64,000 nt of DNA from Streptomyces brasiliensis (GCF_014647875.1 NZ_BMQA01000001.1:1-64000); one strand, 5' to 3'. Shown: positions 9,131 through 19,099, numbered from the stretch's first letter. The notes: generated by a model from the letters alone, not told the origin. Translations and numbers: made by a program.

Positions 9131-11497
9131 TTGAATTCCTCCAGTAACAGGGCTGCGTTCTCACAGGGTTCGCACCGCCCCCGACGGCGCCTGGCAGCGA
9201 CCGTGGTGATCACGGCCGCAGCACTCGCGTTCTCCGCACTGCCCGCCTCGGCCGGCGCCGCCTCCACTTCCGACGCATCCGGGGGCACCCGGAAGACGGA
9301 AGCGCTCCCAAAGATCAAGGCCACAGCCAGACCAGGAGCCGCCACCGTGCAGCTGTCGCCCGGGCAGCGCCGGAAGCTGCTCGACCAGGCGGCCAACGCG
9401 GCGCCGGACACCGCCCGTTCGCTGGGTCTGGGCCCTCAGGAAAAGCTGATTCCCAAGGACGTGATCAAGGACGCCGACGGAACGGTCCACACCCGCTACG
9501 AACGGACCTATGCCGGACTGCCTGTGCTCGGCGGTGACCTGGTGGTCCATCAGCACGATGGGTCCCACACCGTCACCTACGCCTCCAAGGCGAAGCTGAC
9601 CCTGCCGACGGCCAAGGCCAAGGTCTCGGCGGACGACGCGAAGAAGTCGGCCCTGAGCAAGGCCGCGGCCAAGGGCACCCGCAAGGGGGACGCGCGCACC
9701 GCCCCCCGCCAGGTCGTCTGGATGATGAACGACAAGCCCCAGCTGGCCTGGGAGACGGTTGTCACCGGCGTACAGCAGGACGGGTCCCCCAGCGAACGCC
9801 ACGTCGTGACCGACGCCGCGGGCGGCGCCACCCTGGAGAACTCCGAACACGTGGAGTCCGCCCAGGGCAACAGCCTCTACAGCGGGCAGGTCACGATCGG
9901 CTCCACCCGCCAGGACGACGGCACGTACGCCCTGATCGACCCGCAGCACGGTGGTCACCGGACGCTCGACTCGAGCGTCAACTCCAACGGGGTCCTGTTC
10001 ACCAATAATGACGACGTCTGGGGCGACGGAACGGCGGCGAACCCCCAGACCGCGGCGGTGGACGCGGCCTACGGCGCGCAGACGACGTGGGACTTCTACC
10101 ACGACAGCTTCGGCCGCAACGGCATAGCCGACGACGGCCGCGGCAGTTCCTCCCGAGTCCACTACGAATCCGTGAAAGGGGTCCCCCTCGCCAACGCCAA
10201 CTGGCAGGACGGCTGCTTCTGCATGAGCTACGGCGACGGCGCGGACGGACAGCACCCGGTGACGTCCCTGGACATCGCCGCGCACGAGATGACGCACGGA
10301 GTCACCTCCGCCACGGCCGGGCTGGGCAACAACGGCGAATCGCCGGGCCTCAACGAGGCGATCAGCGACATGATGGCCGCCGCCGTCGAGTTCTACGCCG
10401 ACAACCCCAACGACGTGCCCGACTACACGATGGCCGAGTTGGACGACCTGCACGGCGACGGCAAGCCCATCCGCTACATGGACCTTCCCTCCAAGGCCGG
10501 CATCAGCTCCGTCGGCTACGCGCCCCTGGACTACTGGACGCCAGAGGCGAAGTGGGACGAAGCGCATATGGTGGCCGGGGTGGGTGACCACTTCTTCTAC
10601 CTGCTTGCCGAGGGCAGCGGGCAGAAGACCATCAACGGCGTGGACTACGACAGCCCCACGTACGACGGGCTCCCGGTGGCGGGCATCGGTCTGGCCGACG
10701 CCGCCGACGTGGTGTACCGCGCGCTCACCGTCTACATGACCAGCACCACCGACTACGCGGGTGCCCGGACCGCGACGCTCCAGGCCGCCACCGATCTCTA
10801 CGGTTCGGACAGCGACGCCTACGAGGCCGTGGCCAACTCCTGGGCGGCCGTCAACGTCGGGATACGTTTCGTCAATCACATCGCCGTGGAGGCGCCGCCG
10901 ACCGAGCCGGTGGCGGTCGGCCAGCCGGTCAGCCGTCAGATCACCGCGTCCAGCAGCCGTCCCGGCGCGCTGACCTACTCGGCCAAGTCGCTGCCCAGTG
11001 GCCTGTCGATCGACCACACCACCGGCCTGATCACCGGTACGCCCGACAAGGCCGGTGACTACAGCTCGGTCATCGTCATCACGGACGCGGCCGGGGACAT
11101 CCGGAGCCTCTCGTTCACCTGGACCGCTCTTGAATCCGGCGGACACTTCTTCGTCAACCCCACCACGTATGTGATCCCCAAGTGGGGCGTGGTCGAGTCC
11201 CCGCTGGTCTACCGGGGGAAGCCGGGCAACGCCCCCAGTGACCTCAAGGTCACGGTCGACCTCGACCACCAGTTCAGCAATGCCATGGTGATCGATCTGA
11301 TCGCCCCCGACGGCACCGTCATCCACGTCAAGCCCTGGGGACCCTGGGTGATCACGCCCGAGCTGCACGAGACCTACACGGTCGACGCCTCGGCGGTCAC
11401 GACGGTCGGCACCTGGAAGCTGCGCGTCACCGACGCCACCCCGGGCATCTTCAGCCTGGACCCGGGCCATCTCCAGCGCTGGAGCCTGACGTTCTGA
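9131..11497 (+). CDS. Secreted M4-family (thermolysin-like) zinc metalloprotease with P-domain
   Basis: 788 aa. Layout: signal peptide (RRRLAATVVITAAALAF, Ala-rich cleavage region), FTP and PepSY-like propeptide, M4 catalytic domain, an Ig-like domain (about 600-690) and a C-terminal proprotein-convertase P-domain (about 690-788). The zinc site is HEMTH (about 385-389), with the third ligand in GLNEAISDM (about E409). The TTG at 9131 is preferred: GGAAGGA precedes it and translation begins just before the signal peptide. A GTG at 9083 is the alternative. The enzyme should be exported, self-activated and extracellular, degrading protein for nutrition. The P-domain usually aids folding or substrate binding. 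Confidence 0.9.
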   Translation: MNSSSNRAAFSQGSHRPRRRLAATVVITAAALAFSALPASAGAASTSDASGGTRKTEALPKIKATARPGAATVQLSPGQRRKLLDQAANAAPDTARSLGLGPQEKLIPKDVIKDADGTVHTRYERTYAGLPVLGGDLVVHQHDGSHTVTYASKAKLTLPTAKAKVSADDAKKSALSKAAAKGTRKGDARTAPRQVVWMMNDKPQLAWETVVTGVQQDGSPSERHVVTDAAGGATLENSEHVESAQGNSLYSGQVTIGSTRQDDGTYALIDPQHGGHRTLDSSVNSNGVLFTNNDDVWGDGTAANPQTAAVDAAYGAQTTWDFYHDSFGRNGIADDGRGSSSRVHYESVKGVPLANANWQDGCFCMSYGDGADGQHPVTSLDIAAHEMTHGVTSATAGLGNNGESPGLNEAISDMMAAAVEFYADNPNDVPDYTMAELDDLHGDGKPIRYMDLPSKAGISSVGYAPLDYWTPEAKWDEAHMVAGVGDHFFYLLAEGSGQKTINGVDYDSPTYDGLPVAGIGLADAADVVYRALTVYMTSTTDYAGARTATLQAATDLYGSDSDAYEAVANSWAAVNVGIRFVNHIAVEAPPTEPVAVGQPVSRQITASSSRPGALTYSAKSLPSGLSIDHTTGLITGTPDKAGDYSSVIVITDAAGDIRSLSFTWTALESGGHFFVNPTTYVIPKWGVVESPLVYRGKPGNAPSDLKVTVDLDHQFSNAMVIDLIAPDGTVIHVKPWGPWVITPELHETYTVDASAVTTVGTWKLRVTDATPGIFSLDPGHLQRWSLTF

Positions 11498-11547
11498 GGC
11501 TCCGGCCCAACGGGTCGTAACTCGCGTCCGGCCCGGTAGGGAGCGCA

Positions 11548-11602
11548 ACGGCCACCGCTTGGTCACCAGGGGCTTAGCCCCCGGAAATCATGCGGTGGCC
11601 GT
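11548..11602. terminator. Nested inverted repeats after the M4 protease gene
   Basis: Outer arms ACGGCCACCGC (11548-11558) and its complement (11592-11602) enclose an inner hairpin GGGGC-TTA-GCCCC (11569-11581). It starts 50 bp after the stop. It could be a terminator or a stable mRNA 3' end; there is no T-run. Confidence 0.5.
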
Positions 11603-11954
11603 GAGCCTTGACGTAGGACGGCGCATCATCAACGAGCCTTCGGACGACCACTCGAAGGCGGATCACGACTGCGGACGCGGCCATCGCGGCCGCCGAGAAG
11701 CCCTGCTCCGTCCACGGCGTCGACCTGCAGAAGCGCACTCCTAGACGTCCCTGTGCCGAGGGCAGAAGCGGCCATGGGCGCCAAGGAAATCGACAAGGTC
11801 ACGCGTAACGGCAAGGGAACGAGGGCGAGCGTTCGTGTTGCGGCCGCCCCCGCGAAACGCGGCTCGATACCAATCCCCCTGAAATTCAGTCGATCTGACG
11901 CTTGTTCAGTCCAACCCCACCCAGTTTCAGAAGACCATCGCCACCGGAGGCAAT
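11603..11954. other. Intergenic region upstream of the S8 protease gene
   Basis: About 350 bp without a supportable ORF; expected to hold the subtilase promoter. The last bases carry the GGAGG of that gene. Confidence 0.45.
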
Positions 11955-14900
11955 GTGAGGATCCCCCTTTCCCGAAGATCGGCCGTGGCATCGGTCACTG
12001 TCGCGACCGCCGTCGTCGCCACCCTTGTGGCCCCGTCGGCGGCTCGGGTCGCCGTCCCGTCCCAACTGGCCGCTGAAGCAGCCGCCTTGGCCAACGGCAA
12101 GCATCCCGCACCGACCACGGTCACGCTGATCACCGGTGACAAAGTGACGGTGACTCCAGGACCTGCCGGAGCGACGCCCGCGGTGAGCGTGAAACGCGCA
12201 CCGGGTGCCACGGGCTCGGTACGCGTCACCACCGAGGGCCGGGACACCTACGTGTACCCCGACACCGCCATGCCCTACATCGCGGACGGCCGCCTCGACA
12301 AGCAACTCTTCGACGTCACCGAGCTGATAGCGCAGGGCTACGACGACGAGCACGCGACCTCGCTCCCCCTGATCGTCACCCACAAGAAGGACGCAGCCAC
12401 CCTCAAGCCCGACACGGAGAAGGGCTCGCCCACTCCGCGGCCCAACGCGGCGCTGCCCGGCTCCGAGACCACCTTGAGCCTGCCCGTGGTCCACGGCGAG
12501 GCGGTGCGCACCCGTCGGTCGAAGTCCGCCACCTTCTGGTCGGCCCTCACCAACGGCCGGTCGACGGCTCGCAAGAGCGGCACGCCGCAAGCGGCTCCTT
12601 TCGCCGCCGGCGTGGACAAGGTGTGGCTCGACGGCAAGGCGAAGGGGACCCTCGCCGACAGCACGGCGCAGATCGGCGCTCCCGCGGTCTGGGCAGGCGG
12701 CGGCACGGGCGCCGGGGTGCGGGTCGCCGTCCTGGACACCGGGGTGGACAGCACGCATCCGGATCTCAAGGACCGCATCGTGGAGTCCAAGAGCTTCGTC
12801 CCCGGCCAGGACGTCATCGACCGGTTCGGGCACGGGACGCACACCGCCTCCACCGTCGCCGGGACGGGCGCCGCGTCCGGCGGAAAGGAGAAGGGAGTCG
12901 CTCCCGGGGCAGATCTGGTGGTGGGGAAGGTACTCAGCGACCAGAACATCGGTCTGGACTCCTGGATCATCAATGGCATGGAGTGGGCCGCGCGGACCGA
13001 GCACGCCAAGGTGATCAGCATGAGCCTCGGCAGTTCGGTCCGGAACGGCCAGGACAATCCGCTGAGCCAGGCCGTGAACCAGTTGACCGCCGAGACGGGC
13101 GCACTCTTCGTCATCGCCGCGGGCAACAACGGAGAACAGGGTGCCTACACTCTCGGCTCGCCCGGAACCGCAGAGGCCGCACTCACCGTCGGCGCGGTGG
13201 ACGGCTCCGACCACCTGGCCGCCTTTTCCAGTGCCGGGCCGCGCGAGGACGATGACGGACTCAAGCCGGATATCACCGCTCCCGGTGTGGACGTGCTCGC
13301 CGCACGCTCGCAGTACATGAACGGCGGCGGAGAGGGCTACTACCGCCTGGACAGCGGCACCTCCATGGCGACGCCCCACGTCGCCGGTGCGGCCGTCCTG
13401 CTGGCCCAGAAGCACCCGGAGTGGAGCGCGCAGCAGCTCAAGGACGCCTTGATGAGCACGAGCGTGCCCACCCCCGACTACAGCCCCTACCAGGCCGGCG
13501 CCGGCCGGGTGAACGTGCCCGGTGCGTACTACGCCAAGGTCTTCGCCACCGGATCGGTGGACGCGGGGCTCGTCAAGTGGTCGCCCCAGACGCAGCGGCA
13601 GCCGATCCAGCGGCAGATCACCTACACCAACACCACGGACGCCCCGATCACCCTGGACCTCTCCGTCGACCCGGGCAGCACCCCGGCGCAGGCCTTCACG
13701 CTGGGCGCCGACCATGTCACCGTGCCCGCGCACGGAACCGCGCAGGCCGACCTGGTGGCGGACCCGAGGGGGCTCGCGGCGGGCCAGTACACCGCCCGCG
13801 TCACGGCGCGCTTCAGCGGCGGTGAGGTGCACACGGCCGCAGGGTTCTCGGTCGAGGCCGAGAAGTACGCCCTGACCATCAGTCTCAAGGACCGCGCCGG
13901 CCGGCCCATGAGCGGCGAAGTCGACATCCGGGGCGCTGACGGGAGCGACTTCCTCGTGGAGGTCCCCTCGGACGGAACAGCCTCCCGGCGTCTGGCCCCC
14001 GGCTCCTACACTGTCTTCTCCTTCGCCGACGTGGAAGGTCTGCACGGCCCCCACTCCCTCGGGTACGCGGTGCTGACCGCTCCCGAGGTCGACCTGGCGG
14101 CCGACCGGACCGTGGAGCTCGACGCCTCGCAGGCACGCCAGGTGAAGGTGGCGACGCCCAAGCCGAGCGCCGTCGTCCAGAGCAGGATCGACATCTACCG
14201 GAACTGGACGTCGGCCGAGCCCGTGCCGGACTGGGGAGCCCTGTTCGACGTGGAGTTCCCCTCCCCTGCCTACGACAGCCTGTGGGCCCTCCCGACCAAG
14301 GACAAGGTGAAGAAGGGCAGCTTCGCCTTCAGCACCAGGATCCGCGCCGAGCAGACCCCGCTGGCGATCGCCTACGACGGCCACCGCCTTGACGACGCGC
14401 TCGTACAGCCCGGTGCCAAGCCGCTGCCGGACGGCACGTCGCGCCTCGACGCCGTGTTCGCCGGCACCGGCTCACCGGCCGAGTACGCCGGTGTCTCCGC
14501 CCGCGGCAAGGCCGTGGTCGTGCACAGCAGCGACACCGTGACTCCCGCGGACCAGGCGGCAGCGGCGGAGTCGGCCGGTGCGGCGATGCTCGTGGTGGTC
14601 AACGAGGGCAACGGCCGGAAGAACGACTGGTACGGCAGCACCGACGGCGTGACCACCGGCGTGGTCCCGGTCGCCTCGCTGACCCAGGACGAGGGAGAGG
14701 CACTGATCAAGGAGATCACCGCCGCGGGCAGGAGAGGAGTACGGCTCACTGTCGAGGCTCACCCCGCGCCCGAGTATCTGTACGACCTGGCCGACTACCA
14801 CGTCGGCGGAGTCCCTGCGGATCCCTCGGCCGGGACGGATCCCCGCGACCTCGCCCGGATCGACCTCGACTTCGCCCCGCCGGCCGGCATGCAGGCCATC

Positions 14901-15764
14901 GAGAAGCGGGTGGACTTCCCTCCGTACGAATGGCCGGGAACCGCGGCGCCCTCGCTGTCCGCCGAGCCGGTCGCCCCGGGGCCGCGCACCGACTGGGTCT
15001 CCGCCGGTGGCGGCCGCAAGTGGCAGCAGTTCGGCACTGTCCTGGGATTCACTGATTCGCGCACCGACCAGGTGGCCTACCAGCCGGGCAGCGTACACAA
15101 GGACCGCTGGTTCGGACCCATCATCCGGCCCCGCCTGCTCAACAACAACATCCTGTACCGCGGTGGTGAGTGGTTCAGCGGCTATCTCGAGGCGTTCGGC
15201 GATGCCGGGGCCGCGCACAGCGGCGGGATGATCGGCGCCCCGCAGACCGTCTCGCTCTACCAGGGCGACAAGCTGCTGAACCGGATCGAAGGCTGGCCCT
15301 GGATCTACCGCGACGCGCTGGCACCGCAAGAACTGCCGTACCGGATGGTCGTCGAGACGAAGGGTGACCCCAGCCTCAGCCCCTACTCCGACACCACCCG
15401 CACCGAGTGGAGCTTCACCTCCGGGGCCGCCACCGACGTACAGGCCGTTCCGCTGGTACAGCTGGACTACGGGACGGACCTGGACGCCACCGGCCGGGCT
15501 GGACGCAAGACGGACCTGTCCATCACGCCCGACGTCCTCGGCAGCTCCGCCGCCGAGGACGCGGTCTCCTCGCTCCGACTCGAGGTCTCCTACGACGACG
15601 GAAAGACCTGGCAGCGTCAGGACCTCAAGGAGAAGAAGGGCACCTGGCAGGCGTCCCTGAACGCCCCGTCCAAGGCCGACTACGTGTCCATCCGAGTCAC
15701 CGCCACACAGCACAACGGCGGCGGCGTCACCCAGACCGTCACGCGGGCCTTCGGCCTCAAGTGA
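11955..15764 (+). CDS. Large secreted S8-family subtilisin-like serine protease
   Basis: 1269 aa from a GTG with GGAGG 4 bases upstream. A signal peptide (RRSAVASVTVATAVVATLV) precedes a roughly 200-residue propeptide. The catalytic triad is complete: Asp in VAVLDTGVDSTHPDL (about D261), His in FGHGTHTASTVAG (about H293) and Ser in SGTSMATPHVAGAA (about S470). A PA-like segment (AKGKAVVVHSSDTV onward, about 845-930) and long beta-rich C-terminal regions follow, as in other Streptomyces proteases of 1,100-1,300 aa. Secreted, probably nutritional. It follows the M4 protease in the same direction with about 460 bp between, so each likely has its own promoter. Transcription ends at a strong hairpin. 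Confidence 0.92.
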   Translation: MRIPLSRRSAVASVTVATAVVATLVAPSAARVAVPSQLAAEAAALANGKHPAPTTVTLITGDKVTVTPGPAGATPAVSVKRAPGATGSVRVTTEGRDTYVYPDTAMPYIADGRLDKQLFDVTELIAQGYDDEHATSLPLIVTHKKDAATLKPDTEKGSPTPRPNAALPGSETTLSLPVVHGEAVRTRRSKSATFWSALTNGRSTARKSGTPQAAPFAAGVDKVWLDGKAKGTLADSTAQIGAPAVWAGGGTGAGVRVAVLDTGVDSTHPDLKDRIVESKSFVPGQDVIDRFGHGTHTASTVAGTGAASGGKEKGVAPGADLVVGKVLSDQNIGLDSWIINGMEWAARTEHAKVISMSLGSSVRNGQDNPLSQAVNQLTAETGALFVIAAGNNGEQGAYTLGSPGTAEAALTVGAVDGSDHLAAFSSAGPREDDDGLKPDITAPGVDVLAARSQYMNGGGEGYYRLDSGTSMATPHVAGAAVLLAQKHPEWSAQQLKDALMSTSVPTPDYSPYQAGAGRVNVPGAYYAKVFATGSVDAGLVKWSPQTQRQPIQRQITYTNTTDAPITLDLSVDPGSTPAQAFTLGADHVTVPAHGTAQADLVADPRGLAAGQYTARVTARFSGGEVHTAAGFSVEAEKYALTISLKDRAGRPMSGEVDIRGADGSDFLVEVPSDGTASRRLAPGSYTVFSFADVEGLHGPHSLGYAVLTAPEVDLAADRTVELDASQARQVKVATPKPSAVVQSRIDIYRNWTSAEPVPDWGALFDVEFPSPAYDSLWALPTKDKVKKGSFAFSTRIRAEQTPLAIAYDGHRLDDALVQPGAKPLPDGTSRLDAVFAGTGSPAEYAGVSARGKAVVVHSSDTVTPADQAAAAESAGAAMLVVVNEGNGRKNDWYGSTDGVTTGVVPVASLTQDEGEALIKEITAAGRRGVRLTVEAHPAPEYLYDLADYHVGGVPADPSAGTDPRDLARIDLDFAPPAGMQAIEKRVDFPPYEWPGTAAPSLSAEPVAPGPRTDWVSAGGGRKWQQFGTVLGFTDSRTDQVAYQPGSVHKDRWFGPIIRPRLLNNNILYRGGEWFSGYLEAFGDAGAAHSGGMIGAPQTVSLYQGDKLLNRIEGWPWIYRDALAPQELPYRMVVETKGDPSLSPYSDTTRTEWSFTSGAATDVQAVPLVQLDYGTDLDATGRAGRKTDLSITPDVLGSSAAEDAVSSLRLEVSYDDGKTWQRQDLKEKKGTWQASLNAPSKADYVSIRVTATQHNGGGVTQTVTRAFGLK

Positions 15765-15772
15765 CCCTTGCG

Positions 15773-15810
15773 GGGGCTGGTTTCGCGCTCACGAGCGCGA
15801 AACCAGCCCC
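15773..15810 (+). terminator. Strong Rho-independent-type terminator
   Basis: Perfect 17-bp arms (GGGGCTGGTTTCGCGCT, 15773-15789, and its complement, 15794-15810), 4-base loop, followed by TTTT. It begins 8 bp after the subtilase stop. This is the clearest terminator in the window. Confidence 0.93.
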
Positions 15811-15896
15811 TTTTCTGACGCCATGGGAACCGGCGGACGGGCGTGATCGTCAACGGTGCCTGTCACGACACCTCTCCGCTGATTCGTACGCACCCA

Positions 15897-15925
15897 TTGA
15901 CGTGCCCGCAGCCCCCACATACCTT
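15897..15925 (+). promoter_or_regulatory. Promoter of the sugar importer/alpha-xylosidase operon
   Basis: TTGACG (15897-15902), a 17-bp spacer and TACCTT (15920-15925) give a good vegetative-type promoter. The two LacI-like palindromes lie immediately downstream, where a bound repressor would block RNA polymerase. Confidence 0.6.
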
Positions 15926-15930
15926 CCACC

Positions 15931-15968
15931 GTCGAAGCGCTTCGACGTCACGCATCGAAACGATTCGA
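15931..15968. promoter_or_regulatory. Two LacI-family operator palindromes
   Basis: Site 1 is the perfect 16-bp palindrome GTCGAAGCGCTTCGAC (15931-15946), with the CG-centred core typical of LacI/PurR-type operators. Site 2 (15955-15968) has arms TCGAA and TTCGA around ACGA, an imperfect version. Their centres are about 23 bp apart, so same-face binding would allow cooperative repression by the LacI protein encoded at the end of this operon. Confidence 0.7.
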
Positions 15969-16020
15969 CGAACGCTGCGTGACACCCCAGGTACCCATCC
16001 GACTCCCCTGGAGGCACTGG

Positions 16021-17316
16021 ATGTTGAAGGCACGAAGGCGTGTGGTGGCGACGGCGGCGGCGGTCCTCACCGGCTCCCTGCTCCTGGCCTCCTGCGGTGG
16101 CTCGGACAGCGGTTCTTCCGACGGCAAGACACTCAAGTTGTGGCACTACGAAGCCCCGAACAGCGCGATGGGTGTCGCCTGGAACGAGGCCATCAAGGAG
16201 TTCGAGGCGAAACACCCGGGCGTGCAGGTGAAGTTCGAGGAGAAGGGCTTCGAGCAGATCCAGAAGACCGCGCCGATGGTCCTCAACTCCTCGGACGCGC
16301 CGGACATCATGGAGTACAACAAGGGCAACGCGACGGCGGGCCTGCTGTCCAAGCAGGGGCTCCTCACCGATCTGACCGCCGAGGTCACCGAGCGCGGCTG
16401 GGACAAAGAGCTCAGCGCGGGGGTGAAGACCACCAGTCAGTACGACGCCAACGGCGTCATGGGCTCCGGAAAGTGGTATGGAGTACCCAATTACGCCGAA
16501 TACACCATGGTCTTCTACAACAAGGACCTCTTCAAGAAGTACGGCGTCGCCGAGCCGAAGACGTTCGACGACCTCACCTCGGCCATGGACAAGTTCGTCG
16601 CCAAGGGCATCACCCCGCTCGCCAACGCCGGCGCCGAGTACGTGGCCCAGCAGTACCTGTACCAGCTGGCGCTGTCGAAGGCCGACCGCTCCTGGGTCGA
16701 CTCGTACGAGCTCTACAAAGGTAAGACCGACTTCCACGACGCCGCCTGGACCTACGGCGCGACCACCTTCGCCGACTGGGTGAAGAAGGGGTACATCAGC
16801 AAGACCTCCAGCGGCTCCAAGGCCGAGGACGCGGGGGTCGCCTTCATCCAGGGCAAGAACCCGATCCTGTTCAGCGGCAGCTGGTGGTACGGCCGCTTCA
16901 AGGCGGAGAACAAGTTCGACTGGGGCACCGTCCTGTGGCCCGGTTCCAACCTGACCCTCGGCTCGGGCGGCAACCTCTGGGTCGTTCCCAAGGGAGCCAA
17001 GAACAAGGACCTGGCCTACGACTTCATCGACATCACCATGTCGAAGAAGATCCAGAACCTGCTCGGCAACAAGGGCGGCGTGCCCGTCGCGGCCGACGCG
17101 GCCGCCATCACCGACCCGCAGGCAAAGACCCTCATCGCCGACTTCAACACGCTCTCCGTACGTGACGGCCTGGCCTTCTACCCGGACTGGCCAGTTCCCG
17201 GCTTCTACGACGTCCTCGTCTCCGAGACGCAGAAACTGATGACGGGCAGCGAGAAGCCGGACGCCTTTCTGAGCAGCGTGCAGAAGGCGTACGACAAGGG
17301 CGTGCCGCAGCAATGA
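16021..17316 (+). CDS. ABC transporter sugar-binding lipoprotein
   Basis: 431 aa solute-binding protein (family 1). A lipoprotein signal peptide ends in the lipobox LLLASCGG. The mature part has the extracellular sugar-binding pattern (LKLWHYEAPN, WYGVPNYAEYTMVFYNKDLF, GGNLWVVPKGAKN). TGGAGG lies 6 bases before the ATG; the ORF is open to 15979 but those codons lie between operator and SD. It captures an oligosaccharide outside the membrane and delivers it to the permeases that follow. No ATPase gene is in the operon, so a shared MsiK-type ATPase encoded elsewhere is expected. The downstream alpha-xylosidase suggests a xyloglucan-derived or other alpha-xylosyl sugar. Confidence 0.9.
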   Translation: MLKARRRVVATAAAVLTGSLLLASCGGSDSGSSDGKTLKLWHYEAPNSAMGVAWNEAIKEFEAKHPGVQVKFEEKGFEQIQKTAPMVLNSSDAPDIMEYNKGNATAGLLSKQGLLTDLTAEVTERGWDKELSAGVKTTSQYDANGVMGSGKWYGVPNYAEYTMVFYNKDLFKKYGVAEPKTFDDLTSAMDKFVAKGITPLANAGAEYVAQQYLYQLALSKADRSWVDSYELYKGKTDFHDAAWTYGATTFADWVKKGYISKTSSGSKAEDAGVAFIQGKNPILFSGSWWYGRFKAENKFDWGTVLWPGSNLTLGSGGNLWVVPKGAKNKDLAYDFIDITMSKKIQNLLGNKGGVPVAADAAAITDPQAKTLIADFNTLSVRDGLAFYPDWPVPGFYDVLVSETQKLMTGSEKPDAFLSSVQKAYDKGVPQQ

Positions 17317-18281
17317 CGATCACCGTCGAACGGGGTGCGCGGACCACCGGCAAGCACCAGTACGCCGGCCCGCGCCGCCCCCGCCCGCGCACGTCGTACG
17401 CCCTCTTCCTGCTCCCCGGCATCCTCGCCTTCCTCGCCGTGATCGTCGTCCCGTTCCTGATGAACACGGGCGTGAGCTTCACGGACTGGAGCGGTGTCGG
17501 CTCGCCGAAGTGGACCGGGCTCGCCAACTACCGCGAGCTGATGGACGACTCGGAGTTCTGGGCGTCGTTCCGGCACAGTCTGTTCATGGTCGTCGCCATG
17601 GCCGTCGTACCGACGATGCTCGGACTCGTCCTCGCCGCCGCCCTGTTCGACTACATAGGCAAGCACTTCGGCAGCAGGACGGCGGCCGTCCTCCGCGCCT
17701 GCTTCTACCTCCCGCAGGTGCTGCCCATCGCGGTCGCCGGCATCGTCTGGAGCTGGATCCTCGCTCCCGACGACGGCGCCCTGAACGCCGTGCTGAAGGC
17801 GGTCGGTCTCGGCTCCCTGCAACAGGACTGGCTCGGTGACCCGAACATCGCCCTCTACTCCGTCATGGGCGTGATGGTGTGGGTGCAGATCGGCTTCCCG
17901 CTCGTCGTCTTCATGGCGGGGCTCCAGCGCGTCGACCCGCAACTGTACGAGGCGGCGGAGCTGGACGGCGCCGGCTGGTGGCGCCGCTTCTGGCACATCA
18001 CGCTGCCGCAGATCAGACCCGAGATCTACGTCGTGCTGCTGTGGTGCACGATCGCCGCGCTGAAGGTCTTCGGGGCCGTCTACGTCCTGACCAAGGGCGG
18101 GCCGGGCGGCGCTACCGACGTCCCCTCCTACTTCTCCTTCACCACCTTCTTCGAGAAGACCCAGGTCGGGTACGGCGCCGCCGTCTCCACCGTCCTCACC
18201 GTGATCATCCTCGTCCTGGCCCTGGTCGGACTGAAGCTCCAGACCCGCGCCGAGGACGCCGAGGAGGGGGTCCGCACATGA
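17313..18281 (+). CDS. Sugar ABC transporter permease, MalF type
   Basis: 322 aa, six or so membrane segments starting with SYALFLLPGILAFLAVIVVPF. The cytoplasmic EAA loop that docks the ATPase is visible (YEAAELDGAGWWRRFWHI). The start overlaps the binding-protein stop (ATGA), showing coupling. Forms the channel with the next gene product. Confidence 0.92.
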   Translation: MTITVERGARTTGKHQYAGPRRPRPRTSYALFLLPGILAFLAVIVVPFLMNTGVSFTDWSGVGSPKWTGLANYRELMDDSEFWASFRHSLFMVVAMAVVPTMLGLVLAAALFDYIGKHFGSRTAAVLRACFYLPQVLPIAVAGIVWSWILAPDDGALNAVLKAVGLGSLQQDWLGDPNIALYSVMGVMVWVQIGFPLVVFMAGLQRVDPQLYEAAELDGAGWWRRFWHITLPQIRPEIYVVLLWCTIAALKVFGAVYVLTKGGPGGATDVPSYFSFTTFFEKTQVGYGAAVSTVLTVIILVLALVGLKLQTRAEDAEEGVRT

Positions 18282-19099
18282 CCGCCGTACGCCGCTACCC
18301 CGTCCTCATCGCACTCTGCATCGGTGCGGCCTTCATGGTCCTGCCGTTCCTCATCGTCGCGGTCAACGCCGTGAAGTCCCCCACCGAGTACTCCCAGCAC
18401 GGCCCCCTCAGCCTCCCCAAGGGCCTTTACCTGGACGGTCTGAAGGACTTCTGGTCGCGCGTCGACTACGGCCAGAAGCTCTTCAACTCCGTCCTGATCA
18501 GCGGCTCGGTGGCGGTCCTGGCCGCGGTCCTGTCCGTGCTCAACGCCTACGCGATCGGCATCGGCCGCATCAAGGGCCGCACCTGGGTGCTCGCCTTCTT
18601 CGTGCTCGCCAACATGCTGCCGCAGGAGGCGCTCGTCTATCCGATCTACTACCTGTGCAAGCAGGTGGGCCTGTACGACACCCGGCTCAGCGTCGTGATC
18701 GTCTTCACCGTCGTCCAGGCCGCCTTCGGTACGTATCTGCTCTCCTCCGTCCTCGGACAGTTCCCGCGCGAGATCATCGAGGCGGCCCGAATCGACGGGG
18801 CGAACAAGTGGCAGGTGCTGTGGCGGATCGTGGTCCCGGTCAGCCGCCCGACCATCGGCGTGCTGCTCGTCTTCTTCTTCATCTGGACGTGGAACGAGTT
18901 CCTGCTCCCCCTGGTCATGCTGATCTCCAACGACAACCAGACGGTGTCGGTGGCACTCGGCGTCCTCCAAGGTCAGCGCCTGATGGACGCCACGATGACC
19001 AACGCGGCGGCCCTGCTCGGCGTCCTGCCCGCCATCGTCTTCTTCCTCGTCTTCCAGCGGACTCTCACCCGCGGCATCGCCGTGGGTGCCGTCAAGTAG
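18278..19099 (+). CDS. Sugar ABC transporter permease, MalG type
   Basis: 273 aa inner-membrane permease. It has the EAA motif IEAARIDGANKWQVLWRIV and ends RTLTRGIAVGAVK, as MalG-type proteins do. Its ATG overlaps the preceding stop (ATGA). The longer ORF from 17879 is only a chance extension through the upstream gene in another frame. Confidence 0.92.
   Translation: MTAVRRYPVLIALCIGAAFMVLPFLIVAVNAVKSPTEYSQHGPLSLPKGLYLDGLKDFWSRVDYGQKLFNSVLISGSVAVLAAVLSVLNAYAIGIGRIKGRTWVLAFFVLANMLPQEALVYPIYYLCKQVGLYDTRLSVVIVFTVVQAAFGTYLLSSVLGQFPREIIEAARIDGANKWQVLWRIVVPVSRPTIGVLLVFFFIWTWNEFLLPLVMLISNDNQTVSVALGVLQGQRLMDATMTNAAALLGVLPAIVFFLVFQRTLTRGIAVGAVK

Noticed and set aside
9161..11566. An 801-codon ORF antisense to the M4 protease
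   Set aside because: Mirror of a high-GC coding frame; no domain, and the plus strand carries clear catalytic motifs.
11886..14384. An 832-codon ORF antisense to the subtilase gene
   Set aside because: Same GC-driven shadow effect; the subtilase has a complete triad and signal peptide.
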